Shown: positions 1 through 13,934 of the stretch, one piece after another
Layout of the letters: every line of letters begins with the position of its first letter
How positions within the stretch are numbered: position 1 is the first letter of the stretch
NCBI GenBank assembly: GCA_021397835.1
Contig: JAJFZO010000034.1
Span: 5,981,001-6,045,000, forward strand
Direction of reading: 5' to 3'
DNA: 64,000 nucleotides
From: Moringa oleifera
Lineage: Eukaryota; Streptophyta; Magnoliopsida; Brassicales; Moringaceae
Notes under the pieces: generated by a model
The model's input: only the letters and a program-made list of their open reading frames with translations
What the model was told of the DNA's origin: nothing
The model's database searches: none
Position numbers and translations under genes: made by a program

Positions 1-1656
1 TTTTGAGCTTCATATAGTAAATTGAATCTTCATGACACTGTTAGCTTAAAATTCATTAATGAATGTACGAATTTCTTTGTCAGGAAAAAAAAAAGTAAAT
101 CAGATCACATCAGATATTAATAGTTACAATTATTAAAGGTTAAACTAAAATTTTAGAAGCCCTGAATTTCAGCTGGAGAAAAGATAAATCATAATCTTTT
201 AATATAACCAATCCATTTGGTCTCCAATTTATTTTTTTTAAAAAAAGGTAATTGTTAAAATTATTTCAAAAATATAATGCATTATGATTCTTCATGAACA
301 ATTGGCTTGTTGAAAGTATTAATTAAAAGGTCATACCTCTTCAAAAGAATTAAAGAGGGCATAAATGTACTTTTTAAAGATTACATTTTTAAAAACATAT
401 GTCTATTTGCCATCTGTATATAAAGCACATGTTTTCAAAAACACGTGTTATTGCATACGCTGTATGGTTCAAAATTTTCAAGTATATTGTAGCGTTCAAA
501 GTTACAATTTGCACACTAACTAAAATTGAGTTGCATTGTATTTTGAGGGTAAATTGCCTGTCACACCAACTTGTAAACTTGAAGATATTGAAGTCAGAAG
601 CCATAATTATTTGAAAGATAATCCTTTAAATTTGTCATAATTTTAAATTGTCAGTTGACTTTAATTATTGAATTTCCCAACTTCCAATTTTCGCAACATT
701 TCCCAGCAATATTAATTATAGAGCATGGAGTACATGGAAAGTGCATGGTTGATTGTAGCAGATTTTAAATAGCCTGGTTTCCAGTTTTTGTTGAAGGCAC
801 ATGAGTGATTGGGAATGGTACAAGCAAAGTGTTAGTTGGAACTTTTTCTTAATTCTGCAAGAGGAACCTGCAGAAGCTTTCGTTCATATTTATCAGATTG
901 GGTTTGGCTGGCTTAGTTTGAACCGCTACCTCCTTTTTGTAATAACTTCTCCATCTCCTTTTAGGCAGCAAACGGGTTTGCTTCTAACCTTTTCTTTAAA
1001 TCATCTGACAGTCTTTTCGTGCGCGTGTACATAGATATACAAATCATGTGCCCATCCGCATAATAGACTACTACACAAGGGGTTTATTTTGGTTACTTTT
1101 ATTCACATACTATCCCTTGAAGTTAAATTCAATAAACAGGCCATATGATGTGCCTTAAATTCTACCATTTATGAGAGAGAGTACCTTGAAGAGTTTTCCA
1201 TGTGTAACAAATTCATAAAAATCTTTAAGCAGTGAATTAATTATCCACTCACCACAACTACACCCATAAAAAGTGGTTGCTAACTAATTGAGCCTTCCTC
1301 TTCCCAATAAGTGCTTCCCCAACCCAACAGAAAATATAGGTATAAACAAAGTAACTCCAGAGACCCCATACAAGAAAGCTTACTTTCCAGAACCAAAAAC
1401 CCTCAAAGAAGCCAGATATCCAGAAAAAAAAAAAAAACAAATGCACAGGCAGAAAAGAAATTATATTTCTAAAAATAACAATATTTCTTTGTCGACAGAC
1501 CAAACAGGTCTGTCTCCCCGAGTGTGAAATACTGGAAAAGAATTACATCGTCCCATGAAAGGGACTTCTGTGTTATTGATAATTTTATTCCCTTCCTCAA
1601 ATTGTACAGTTCACAGACCTCATTTCATTGGATGGAGCAAAGCTGCTGCACAAGCT
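1..1656. other. 3' flank of the aconitase gene, no gene recognised
   Basis: The part next to 1656 must hold the aconitase 3' UTR, because that gene ends at 1657 on the minus strand. The rest is AT-rich. Short open frames exist (801-1034 plus, 1258-1503 minus), but their translations match no family I know and they lack a supported exon structure. I could not fix a polyadenylation site. Confidence 0.5.
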
Positions 1657-4285
1657 TTACTGCTTACTCAAGTTCCTAATGACATATGGAAGAATGCCTC
1701 CATGATTGAAATAAGCCAACTCTACCTGCATCAAAAAAAAAAAAAAAACAGTTAGTATTAAGCCAATTCTACCTGCATCGCACCCAAAAAAAAAAAAAAA
1801 AACAGTTAGCATGAGCATTACAATGTTCGCACTTGACTTCAAGTAAGCATGCAGAACATATTAAGCACAAAAATAGCTATGCTTTTTCTCCCTGTATGCA
1901 TAAGTAAGGAAAAAAGAGTGTGTGTGTGTTACAATTCCCTACACTGAGACCAAATCGCAGACTGATAGTAGATGATACAGAACTGAAGTTGTTCCTTAGA
2001 GAACAGCTGAAAATATTTTAATCTCCTATTAGGGAAAGGAAGCTTGCTTACTGTATCTTCATCCTCTACTTGAAACAAGTGAAAGCATTTACTTGTAACA
2101 TTTAAAACGATATCAAAGAATATGGACAGAAAGATACAAGGTACCTCAGTGTCAAAGCGGACTACGCAGGTGAAAGATTTTCCTGTATCAGTTGTGACAG
2201 TCACGTCTTGACCAGGCCTTATGTCAGTAATCTTGTTTGGCAGATCTATAGTATAACGCTCATGACCAGTCAATCCTAGTGTGTCTGCATCCTCACCAGC
2301 CTTGAAACAAAGTGGAATGATACCCATTCCAACCAAGTTACTGCGATGAATTCTCTCAAAACTTTTGGCAATTACTGCTTTAACTCCCTGTCACAACAAA
2401 GTCACTTTAGGGGACAAGCTAGCAAAAGAGATGCAAAACCCACACAGCTAGATTAAAAGACTCACCAATAACATTGGACCCTTAGCAGCCCAATCTCTGG
2501 AGCTACCACTTCCATACTCAGCTCCAGCTAAAACAATGGTGTCATGCCCAGCATCCTTATACCTCTGAAATAGAATATGTAGAAATTAGGGATTTACAAT
2601 AGAATGCAGTCAGTAACTTTGACATCTGCATTTGCAGATTTTATCTCATTTGTGCTATAAATTTGACAGGCATTTATTCCTACTAAAATGGTCTCACTAA
2701 GAGAAAATCCTGATTTATTCTTTCTTAAGTATACAACGAGGATAAAAATAGTAGAATACCTATCCAAAATAGTTCCTTTGATTTGGACATAGCTGTCCCC
2801 ATCAATTATGAATACAGACTACTTGGAGGTGAACTTTAAAAGCATAACCAAACACTGCGAGTGGGAGCTATATAAGCCATTTTAACAAAAATTGTAAAAG
2901 CACCTTTTTTTGTCTTCAAAAAAAATTTGTTGTATGATGCATATGCAAATATGAGCAGCAATGACTTATTGGCCAACTCTATGCACATAGTATCTTAGCT
3001 TCCAAAAGTAGCTTTGAGAGAAGAAAAGTAGGTTGGGAAAGGAAATTGTAAAACAATAATTTTATTCCAAAGAACTCACCATAGCTGCATCAAACACGTA
3101 TAGTTTCTCTCCTGTAGGAATGTGAATTGTTTTTGCACCGACTTCCCCATTCAAGAGCTTGTTGACAAGGCGGATATTGGCAAAAGTTCCCCTAGCCATT
3201 ACTTCATCATTGCCACGACGACTTCCATAAGAGTTGAAGTCCTTGCGGTCAACCCCACGCTCAAGAAGATACTTTGCAGCAGGACTGTCCTTATGGATGC
3301 TTCCAGCTGGAGAAATGTGATCTGTTGTGATACTGTCACCGAAGTTCAGCAGACAGTAGGCATCCTTCACTCCATGGGGCCCAGGAGGATCCATGGTCAT
3401 GTTCTTGAAGTAAGGTGGCTCATGAATGTAGGTCGAGTTGGGATCCCACGAGTATGAGGTAGTGGCTGGTACTGACAGCTCATTCCACATAGGATTGCCC
3501 TTTGTAATAGCCTCATAAGTACTTCTGAACATGTTAGGCAGCACACTGGATTGGACAACCTAAAAAGTATGGCACCCAAGATAGTTATTTCATAGTTAAA
3601 CTTAAGTATGGGATCAAAACATTGTCTTATGGCATCCAAAATTACTTATAACTGTATACCTCTGCTATTTCCTCTGTTGTTGGCCAGATATCCCTGAAAT
3701 AGACATCCTTACCATCCTTGCCTTTTCCAATTGGCTCCTTATCAAAGTCAATGTCAACCTGGAGTAGTATTACATGTTACCTCATCAATATATTTGGCCA
3801 GAAAGTTTCTTAGACATCCAAATTTCATTTTTGTGAAAACGAGGTGATAGGAGATGAAAAATAAATCCTTACTTAAGTTGACAGATACCCTTAAATTTAG
3901 AAAGGGAAAAAGCCATTCATCACAAGTTATTCAGTTTCTGTATCTATCTACCTATGATCTTATTACCTACCTATCTATACATGTACGTAAATAGATATAT
4001 AAGTATGAATGCATCTCCACTACCTATCTAATATAATGCCTGTATTTATGTACATATTATCTGTATCTTTTAATCTCAAACAAGGCCAAAACAATTTTAC
4101 CCCAACATGAAAGGTATAGATTATTACGGCTACCACTGAGAAGTAATAGCAGCCAATCAGATATTGAGAACTCCACTTGCTTAGAGAACTGAAGCCAGAG
4201 TACTCCAAAATAACATCAATAAAAATATCATTTTTGGAAACTTCATCTTTTCCAATTCCCCTCTCTCCTTACTGCCCGCAACCAC

Positions 4286-4316
<31 letters not shown>

Positions 4317-7300
4317 AAAAAAATGAAAAAGGTCAAGTAAAGGATAGAATGATGAAGTCATCTAACAAGTCATATAACTCATCGGCACAGGAGTTCACTC
4401 CCTCCAACGAAAATAATGATAATTTACTGCTACATAGCTACTTATGATCTTGATTTTCTAATGATTAAAAAGGTAACAAGGGCAATGCTGAAAACAATTA
4501 CCGTTCCAGCAAGGGCATAGGCAACCACTAAAGGAGGGGAAGCAAGGTAGTTGGCTCTTGTCAACGGATGAACACGTCCCTCAAAGTTCCGGTTCCCAGA
4601 AAGAACAGCAGCTGCCACAATGTCTGCAAGGAAAATCAGAATTAATTTCAGATGGACAAGTTAAAAATCCATATCATAATATATCTATAAGAATCCATCA
4701 CACATATTATGTTCGTAATCAATGTTGCCTACCATTTTCTGTAATAGCAGAAGCAACTGATTCATCCAAATCCCCAGAATTTCCAATACATGTAGTGCAG
4801 CCGTATCCAACAATATGGAAGCCCTGCTCATTTAGATACTTCTGCAGCCCACTGCACAAAGCAATACCAAAATTAATAACCATTTTCTTTCTCAATGATA
4901 CAGAAATGATCAGCATGTGAAATTAGAATCTTTATCTTTCTGTAGATTAAATCATACCTCTGGAGTAAATATTTTGTAACAACTCCTGAGCCTGGAGCAA
5001 GACTTGTCTTTACCCAAGGCTTGACCTGGTGAATAATCAAAGAAGCAATCATCAGAAGAACGATGGAGCATATATTGATCTCCATATAGATTAACAAATG
5101 GCGGAAATATTGACCACCCCAAAGTGGTAATTAAATTATCTTTCTGGTGCGGGAAGGATGTCAAGTGGAAGTAACCATTGCTAACCTGTAAACCAAGTTC
5201 ACAAGCTTTTTTGGCTACAAGACCAGCCCCCAGCATGACACTGGGGTTTGATGTATTGGTACAACTAGTGATTGCTGCAATCACAACACTACCATGCTTA
5301 AGTTCTGCTGGCTGTCCATGGAACGAAAATTTTGCAACTTTGTCCTGTACCTCTTTGGGAACTGCAAAGCCCTGCATTTATAATAAAAAATTTAGGAAAT
5401 TGTTTGCACAACATACACAACCAATAAAACAACAAATATTCAGCACAGACCTATCACTAAAGAAGTGTCAGTGTACTCTCCAAATCTTTATAAATTTGAG
5501 GTCTCCAACTATTTCAACAATCATATAAAATACCTCATTGCTATGCAAAAATTTATGTATCAGATTGTTAGCATCAGATTTCCAATATCATCCAAGCACT
5601 ATGCATGTGTCATCACATACTCATACGCACGGAGGGTCATAGCATGGGCGACTAGGCTACCAAGACAGTGGGTAGCCCCGGGATCCCACCAACATTCTAG
5701 CATGCTCTCTTTTTCTTTTAAAATACTCCATACATCTTTAAAGTATGCATTTAACTAAGTTTCATGTTTTAACTTTCCATTTAATTTGGGGGGGGGGGGG
5801 TGTTAAACGGTCTTTCATTTAATTTGATAACTAACGAAATTTCCTTAATCAAATATTTTATTGACTTTCACATAAGATCCTCTTTTTTTTTTTTTTGCAG
5901 AAACATGGGATAAGATCCTAAAATATGAAGGGAAGTTATTTCTTTAGTACCATACATGATCAAAAGTTTTGAGTTTTCATTAGGCATTGTTGTTGGGTAA
6001 AACATATCATTTACAATTAGTTCAGTTAACTTATAACCATGTACACGGTTGCTATTACTGGATAGAACAAGTTCTGTTTCTTTCTTTGAATACCACATAA
6101 ATAAAATAATTCATATTTGCTATAGTTTTAGTTAATGAGAATGCTTATTAACATTGAAGCTGTATTTCGTGAAATAAATATAAATCAACAAAAAATTAAT
6201 TGATTAGATTTTCAACTATAATATTGTCAATTTAGAATATTTTAAAATCAATTATTTCATATATATAATTGATCAAACTATTTCTTTAATTAAAAGCAAA
6301 CATGAACGGTTTAAAACAGCTGAGGTACTTTTAGCTTTTTATATAATTTAGCAAATGAACTCCTTCAATGTTGATAGTTGGAAAAATATAAATTTAATCT
6401 AGCAAAATTACTAAAAAAATGATATACTTTTTAATATTGATTGTTTAGATTTATTTTATGAATAGAAGTTATTACAAAAAAAAAAAAAAAGCTTTAGAAA
6501 TTCATTTGAAATAAATAAAAAAATGTAAAAGTGTTAGCCTTGTCCAGTACACTTTTCGAAAACATTGTAAAATATTATTGATAATACCTATAGTAGTTTC
6601 TTTTTGTAAAAAGAAGTTCTTCGAGGTTACAATTAGAAATTATAGTCAAACTATATAAAAAATATTAACAAATTTACTATTTTATTAATTTAAAAAACCT
6701 GGAACACGAAATTAGTTAATGATATTACATCTCAAAAAGTAAGATGCATTAGTTCCAAATAAACAAATTTTATTTTGTTTTATACATCAATAACTAAGGT
6801 CTCATTTCAAGCTTTGCATAAGGCCCCTAAATGTATTGAGCCAGCCATGGTCACAAGTGAAGGCATGATCTAGTGCTGGCCAAAATAAGGGTGGCAGCAG
6901 CGTTTCAGGTTTGCAGAAATTGGGTTACATAAGCTTTGCATTTGGGGGGTTTTTGTAATCCGTTCAAAGAGATAACATAAATTTGGCAGCAGTCCACAAC
7001 ATGCAGGAAGTCAAGGTAATACCAGCTAAAGGCAGAAAGCGCACCACTGCTATTCAGTGGATGTCAATGTGTGGCGGAATGGTTGCTTTGGAATGATAAT
7101 TACTGAAAGAATTAGGGTTCCCAGGGTAATACAGATAGCCATATGCATAAAAACCGACTGAGACCCTAGAAATTCGGTGCTTGCAAATGATAATTAAAAT
7201 GGTAGCATGACTTTGACCTTGCAGAAAAGGATAAATGAGATTGAAAAGCCACACTTCATTTTAAATTTGAGTAGGAGTTTTCCAAAACATAAATGCTACT

Positions 7301-10300
7301 TCCACTGACCTGTACATGACATATAACATTTATATTTGCGTGTTTTATTCGAATTATAATAGAAAATTTGAAATCTTAAACCAAAAGCCAGATATATGAC
7401 CAATATCTTTTTTAGGAACAGATAAAGAAATTTCAACCAATAAAAGAGACGGGATGCAGTATGATAAGAACTACACTTGAAGAAGCGTTATTACTGACCT
7501 TGAATCCAACTTTATTGTCAAGACATGAATGCCAATCAGCTTTCATTTCTTTCAAAGGAACTCGGTCATGCGGTCTGCAAGAAATAACCGACAAATGGGT
7601 GTTAAAATAAATCTTATCAAAAAGAAAATGCCCTTGAAGAACAAAACGAAGGGAGGTGGGGAGAAAAAGACTAAGCAGCACAAACATAAAACACAAACCT
7701 CTTTGGTCCTGAAACACAGGGTTCAACATCTGCAAGATTCAACTCGAGATATGATGAATATACTCTCTCTTGTTGGGGCTGAATTGATGAGTACACAGAG
7801 AGAAGTTGATCAGTTAAATCTCAAAAAAAAAAAAAAATCCTATCCTTTAACTTGCAAATTAAAACTTCAATTCAAGCTCCACTGTGCACCAAAAAATAAA
7901 GGGAAACAAAATAAAAGGATAGAATAAAAATCAAAGGTTAATAATGAAGAAAATCCTTACCTCATTATAATCAACAAACATTCTATTTGCACGGAGATAA
8001 GCTTCAATCATGGCCACCTGAATTTAAACAATTAAATCACCTATTGCTTTATATAGTTCAGATTTCAAGCAATCATGAACCATAAAGTGAAAACTTACAG
8101 TCTCATCGCTTCTTCCTGTCAGTTTAAGATATTGTAAAGTAACATGATCCACAGGGAAGAATCCCATGGTTGCACCATACTCAGGAGACATGTTAGCAAT
8201 AGTGGCCCTGTCAGCCAATGACAGTTCACCCATACCATCCCCTACAAGAACATAAAACATGCAAACATTGTCCATGATAGGAACTGAGAAACTGTTGAAC
8301 AAGCATCACTTCAATTGAGCCCCATGAGAAATAAAATACCATAAAACTCAACAAATTTGCCAACAACACCATGCTTCCTCAATATTTGTGTGACAGTTAA
8401 AACCAAGTCTGTAGCTGTGACACCATTGCGTAACTTTCCTGATAGCTTGAATCCAACAACACCAGGTAACACCATGCTCATGGGCTGTCAACAACAAAGA
8501 ATCTAATATTAGAAGCAGAGTAGCAACAGAATGGAATACCACAGTTCAAAAAAAAAAAAAGGGAAAGAGCAAACCACCCCCAATTAGCTTGTGTAAAGTC
8601 ATTAACTCCCCTAATGTGATCAGAACATGCTCAAATGAAAATACTATAGTATTTTAGAGTAAACCAAAGAGATACTTGGCAAATCAATACTGTAACAGTT
8701 CAAGTAAATCACAAGACAACCCCAAAAAAAATGCTAAAATGAATCTTAGCACCACTAAATTCTAGAAAGCCAGTAAGAAAATATCAAACTGCAACATAGG
8801 TTACTGACGTAATATTGACTTGAGGAGTCCACATTAGAGTTAAACGTAAAAAACAGTTATGCATTCAAGTTGACAGGACCATGTCCCTACTGTAATGATA
8901 GAGTATTTAACCATGTGCAACTCAATCATTGTTTCCATCCAAATTACCTGGCCAAGCATTGCTGCTTCAGCTTCAATACCTCCAACCCCCCAACCAGCAA
9001 CTCCGAGCCCATCAATCATAGTTGTATGGGAATCAGTTCCAACCACACTATCAGGGTACATCAAGCCATCAGTGTTGAAAACAACCCGTCCAAGATATTC
9101 CAGATTGACCTGAAATTCCAGCACGTCAACCCAGTTAACACTATACCCATAGAAAACAAACAAGGCATCAAACTTCAACACAACTCCAAAACGTAACTAT
9201 GTCATATTGGCAATTGAAACAAGATATTGTTTACATATAACAAATCAGTAACATATAGGAAAAGCTAAATACATAAAATAAAATCTTTAAGCTATTTTCA
9301 ATGCAAAGGTTAATATAAGTACGTCCCCCAATATGTTGAAACACAGATCACGCAATTGTGCACTCTGTTTAAAAAGATATACCTGATGCACAATACCAGA
9401 ACCAGGAGGAACAACAAGCATATTATGGAAAGCAGTAGAACCCCATTTAAGGAAAGCGAATCTCTCCTTGTTCCTCCGAAACTCAAGCTCCATATTGGCC
9501 TGCACTGCATTTTCTGATCTTGCTACATCAACCTGAACTGAATGATCAATTACGAGATCTACAGGAACCTGCACACAAGATATATTTCAACAACACGTGG
9601 AAACCAGTAACAGGTAAAAGAAACCAATACACTAGTTTGCTATATTTTCAAGTATTTCAAATAAAACGCAATGGTAAACATAAAGATATATTTGACATCC
9701 CAAAGCATTATTAAGCCAAAATCTGAAAAACTTCAAAACATTATTGAGAAAGGTGAAAATTTTATAGCCTCTTTCTGAAATCAGAAACTAAATGACTAGT
9801 TCAATGAAATAACAAACATGCACACAGATCAAAAATGAACGCACCAAAGGATTGATCTTGTTGGAATCACTGCCAAGGTTTTTCATTGCATCACGCATAC
9901 AAGCAAGGTCAACAACTGCTGGCACTCCTGTAAAATCCTGCCAACAGAATAATTGTCTAAAGTTCACAAATTTTGTTAAAAAAACATGTTTTTATTAATT
10001 CTTAATAAGATTTTTATCACAAAAGTATCTTGACATACCTGCAAGAGAACACGGGCAGGCTTGAAGGGAATTTCAACTTGCTTTGGTGATGTATTTGCCC
10101 AATCGATAATCTTCTGAACATCCTCCTTGGTGACTTGGAAGTTGTCACAATTACGAATTGCAGACTCGAGAAGGATCCTAATGGAGTATGGTAGTTTATC
10201 TATTATAAAACAAGGGAAACATAAAAATAAAGAAATAATATCAGTGACATATAGAATCATATAGATGGTAAGAATGTCATAGTTTTAGAGGAAGTTCCTT

Positions 10301-11377
10301 CCCTGTGCAATCTAATTAGCTCATAGCTTCAGAATATAAAGGGAAGTAAGCTGTCTGGATATAAAAGTTTTGGTGAATATACTTGAGGTGTGGTCCGCAT
10401 ATCTTCACAACCACAAGCTCACATACATACAACACATGTTCATGCACAACAAGGGGCACAAAGACAACAAAAACATAGAAAAGATCATTCCATAATATAA
10501 GAGGCCCAAAAATTAGCTGCATGAAAGCGAGTTTCAGTAACAATTAAGATATATTCAATACATGATCCACTTACCACATGAAGACAAAACAAAGTACATT
10601 TTCAGTTTGTATAACCAGTTCTAGAAAATTACCTATTCTTGGATCATTCAGGGCAGGAAGGCTGTAGAACTTTCCAAACTCGCCACCTCCGGGCTTGGGA
10701 AGGCTGGTCAAGATCCCCTTGTAGGCGTGTTCAGAGGCTGAAGCCATAAAGATAAACACTCAGATCAACAATTGCATTACCAGTGATTACAAGTATTCAA
10801 CTAAGCTATTTTATCAACTTATCAATGAAATAAAATGGTAGCTTTCACATGGATGTTTCCACAGATCATTAGACAAACACATCAGCCACACTCCTCACTG
10901 ATAATTCATGATGCCAAATTTTAACTCACCAATATCGTTCAATTTCATAAAACAGTATATCTAAGTCTATGTCACATTTTAAAAAGAAAATAAGAATCAG
11001 AACACTGACCAAGCAGAGAAAAGCGAAGAACTCCCTAAAAAAAAAGGAAAGAAAATGAAATGGAAGAAAAGAGCACCCATAGTGGCGAACTTCCTCTCAA
11101 GCCGTTCGATGACGGGAGCAACAGCTCTGATCTGAGCGCGAAGGCTGAAGGGAGACCTCCAATCGACGCGGTGGCTCCAGCGAGGAACAGAGCACCGCAG
11201 TGATCGTGCCGCAGAGGAGAAGCTGAGGGATCGGTGATTGATGAGAGCAGGTGAAGCAGATTTAGGAGGCAAAGAAGAGGGAGATAAGGTCCTAAAAGAG
11301 GAGAGAGATGAAGAGAACAGCCTGGTCCTAGAAGCTCTGAGGAGCGAAGCAGCTGAGGATGAGGCCGCTATATACAT
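1657..11377 (-). CDS. ACO: aconitate hydratase with organellar presequence (20 exons)
   Basis: Interconverts citrate and isocitrate through cis-aconitate in the TCA and glyoxylate cycles. Joined exons: 11077-11377, 10633-10737, 10039-10199, 9845-9937, 9383-9568, 8948-9109, 8340-8484, 8099-8241, 7961-8017, 7699-7778, 7499-7574, 5186-5371, 4958-5025, 4733-4851, 4502-4623, 3660-3758, 3080-3559, 2466-2564, 2145-2387, 1657-1725; 2994 nt, 997 residues, all GT-AG. The start at 11377 is the first in-frame ATG. The first 100 residues are rich in Ser, Arg and Ala, like a mitochondrial presequence. [4Fe-4S] ligands are C540 (SCTNTSNPS) and C606/C609 ([11 protein letters not shown]). Their spacing of 66 and 3 is that of the cytosolic aconitase/IRP1 family. 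The active-site stretch [14 protein letters not shown] lies near 878-891. The protein closely resembles Arabidopsis ACO3 as remembered. Intron 11 is large (5372-7498) and AT-rich. The last intron has a duplicated acceptor (see findings). Dual or mitochondrial targeting is inferred. Confidence 0.97.
1712..1811 (-). repeat. tandem duplication of the 3' splice site of the last aconitase intron
   Basis: Two adjacent copies (about 47 and 53 bp) on the plus strand, each with a CTACCTGCATC-type core, a run of 16 or 17 A, and CAGTTAG. Read on the coding strand, each copy is a branch-point-like sequence (TGCTAAC, then TACTAAC), a T tract, an AG acceptor and the first bases of the final exon (GTAGAATTGG, then GTAGAGTTGG). 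The gene-proximal copy (acceptor AG at 1726-1727) opens the conserved C-terminal exon. The distal copy (AG at 1773-1774) would open an exon reading V-E-L-A-stop. Confidence 0.9.
4287..4323. repeat. C20-A17 homopolymer block in an aconitase intron
   Basis: Twenty C (4287-4306) directly followed by seventeen A (4307-4323), inside the intron between the exons at 3660-3758 and 4502-4623. On the transcribed gene strand this reads T17-G20. It lies well away from both splice sites. Exact lengths may be unreliable. Confidence 0.85.
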
Positions 11378-12180
11378 GACGATCAAGCATTCACACGAGC
11401 AAAACAACAAATACCAGCAGATAAGAATGTGTCCAGAGATAAAAGCAGAGCCAGTAATGAAGGAGCTAACAGAAAGTGGCTGCTTATGCAAATATGATGA
11501 TCCGATGATGATTGACGATTACAGGGGAAGACAGAGAGAGAGGCGTGTGGAGAGCCAATGGGACCTAGGGCTGTGTGCCGATTTCTAGAACTAATCTGGC
11601 TAGCTTAAAGCTTGGTCTGCCAAAGGGCACGAATTATCTAGTGTATTTTCGCCTATGTGCTTCACCAACAGAAAGGCATCTTAACTGAAAGGGGGCCTAA
11701 GAAGATTGATTTAGTGACGAATTTGTGATCAAGGTAAGCACGGACGCATAAATGAAAGCATCACACGGGAAATAATCAGAACCTCACTGCAGGAGATTAG
11801 TTCGACAGTATAGTTGGAACTTTCGCACTTGGCCTTCTGTACACCTGCTTTCTTGGATACAATTATGGTAGGGCGCTCACTGCGGTGTTGCCCCCACATG
11901 GAAAGCCTGCTGGTCCACGCCTTTCTATTTGTCCATCCAAACGAGATGCCATTTTTGCGTGGGACCAGACAAGATAGGTCAGATTACTTGCAAATCGGAG
12001 CGCTGTGGATAAAGACATGATGTGAACGTGCGATGCCATTATGTGAATTGGGTACGCTATCTTTCTCCCCAATCAGAAGTCAAAGCTGATCGGCGACCTG
12101 GACCTTAACAATATCTGCCTCTTCTTTCTCACATTGGGGCCCTTGCAAAAGTTGGCATTCCTCAACTTTACTACTTTTGA
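11378..12180 (-). promoter_or_regulatory. aconitase 5' flank (5' UTR and promoter)
   Basis: Sequence upstream of the aconitase ATG has higher GC than the AT-rich DNA beyond about 12180, as expected of a 5' UTR and core promoter. I see no clear TATA box at a fixed distance and no open frame with family resemblance. The boundary at about 12180 is set by the compositional change only. Confidence 0.4.
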
Positions 12181-13930
12181 TTTTTCTTTTTCTTAAATTG
12201 ACATTTAAATAAAAAGTTTAACATTTTAAAAAGTAAAAAACAGCAAATCAAAGTTTTACAAGAGAATGAATTAAATTTTTAAAGCTTACATTTATAAATA
12301 TATTTTGAAATTTCCATAAATAAATTAAATAATAAATGAATAATAATTAAAACTTATAATAAAAATTTTTCAGTATAATATAAATAAAATAATATAATAG
12401 TTTTTTACTAATTTCATATCCATAGATAAGAAATCAAACCCAAACTTGTCCTTTATTTAAAAAAAAATAAAGAGAAAGACAATTTGTTCTTGATTATGCT
12501 TGACGGAGAAGTTCTGGGGACTTTGAAAATTATTCCTTTACTTTGGGTATTTGTGATTTGTTAGGTCAACATTTTGAAGAGTTTAAAGGCCAGCATTTCA
12601 TCAAAAAGCATGGGGCTTTAGTGGAAAGAGGTAGGTTGTTCCCTTTTTCTGAAGTGCCACTTATATCGCTAACTTGAATAGAATTCAGCTTTAAACTTAA
12701 TTACAATTTCATACATCCCAACTTTTTAAATTCAATATGGTTAGTAAATAAAGTGTATCTCAAGATATTTTATTTAAACTTAAAATCGATATAATTAAAA
12801 AAATTATCATGTAATTCATAATGATTTATGATAATAGTAATTTTTATCCTAATTAATCATAATTAGTTTTTAATAAAATAATCAATAAAACTTACATCTT
12901 TCATGGTTAAGTCACTTTTCCTTATAATTTAATTTTGCATCTTTTAGTTATTTTAATTGTTATCCAAATTGAAGTTAATGAATTAAATAGACTTAACTGC
13001 ATCAATCTCAATTTTATAAAGGTAGTATCATATTATTTATTTAATAGAAATGGAAAACTTAAACATAATTAATTAAGTATATTTTGTTTGAAATAATATG
13101 AACTTTATATGACCATATATCTAACATATCTAGAACATGATTTGGATAATTTTCCCTTCTAGTTGTGTTTGGTTTTATAATATACTTATGGCATCACTAG
13201 TCAATAAAAGCAATGACCTATCACCTAATACTTAATGGTCATATAATACATACTGTAATCTTTTATTCATATGTATTAATAGCCTTAATATTTTGTTGAT
13301 ATTGACATATGTAGATAATGATGTATCCAAGTATGTCCAATATATGACAATCTATGCCCAAGAGAAATGGATCTAAAAAAAAAAAAAATTAGTCCAAAGC
13401 ACCAATATGAATGATATTTAGATAAATTAATTATTTGATAAAAAATTATCAACGCATCACATAATTTGAAAGTGGATCATGCGTGCGTATTAGATAATTT
13501 GACTTAGGGAGATATATAAAATCATCCCAAACACGAGGGACTAATAATCTTTACAAAGGCTAATTTAAGTCAAAATTATAGAAGATGAAATTATGAAAAA
13601 AACTCCAACCATATTACAAAAGAAGATTTTGGATAAGCAATACACATATTATTTAACATATCATTTCTCTATTGAAATTCCAATCAATTTGGAAGTCAAA
13701 AGCTACCTAATTGATGCCTCTTTTCTTTACGAGTTCCCATTGAACCTCAAAACTCCTTGTGATCAACTCGAACATGTGCTTCCGTCATTTTTACTTACCA
13801 AGCTAATTTTTGGAATCATTTTTTGGTAGTGTTTATGAAAAATATTTACTCTAAATATGACAAAGTAAGAAGATATTCTTGCTAAAAAATAGAGAGACAC
13901 AAAGAGAGATAAAGACAGAGACAGAATTAG
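12181..13930. other. AT-rich intergenic DNA, nothing recognised
   Basis: Low-complexity A/T-rich sequence with short poly-A and poly-T runs and no open frame with family resemblance. The 78-codon frame at 13593-13829 looks random: its composition follows the local AT bias and it has no recognisable motif. Confidence 0.5.
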
Positions 13931-13934
13931 GGCC

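Noticed and set aside
801..1034. 77-codon plus-strand frame near the window start
   Set aside because: No recognisable family, no supported exon structure, and composition like the surrounding non-coding DNA.
10997..11491. N-terminal extension of aconitase from an open frame reaching 11491
   Set aside because: It begins with TTG and has no in-frame ATG before 11377. The ATG at 11377 gives the usual plant aconitase presequence.
13593..13829. 78-codon plus-strand frame in AT-rich DNA
   Set aside because: AT-biased, no motif, no family resemblance; expected by chance.
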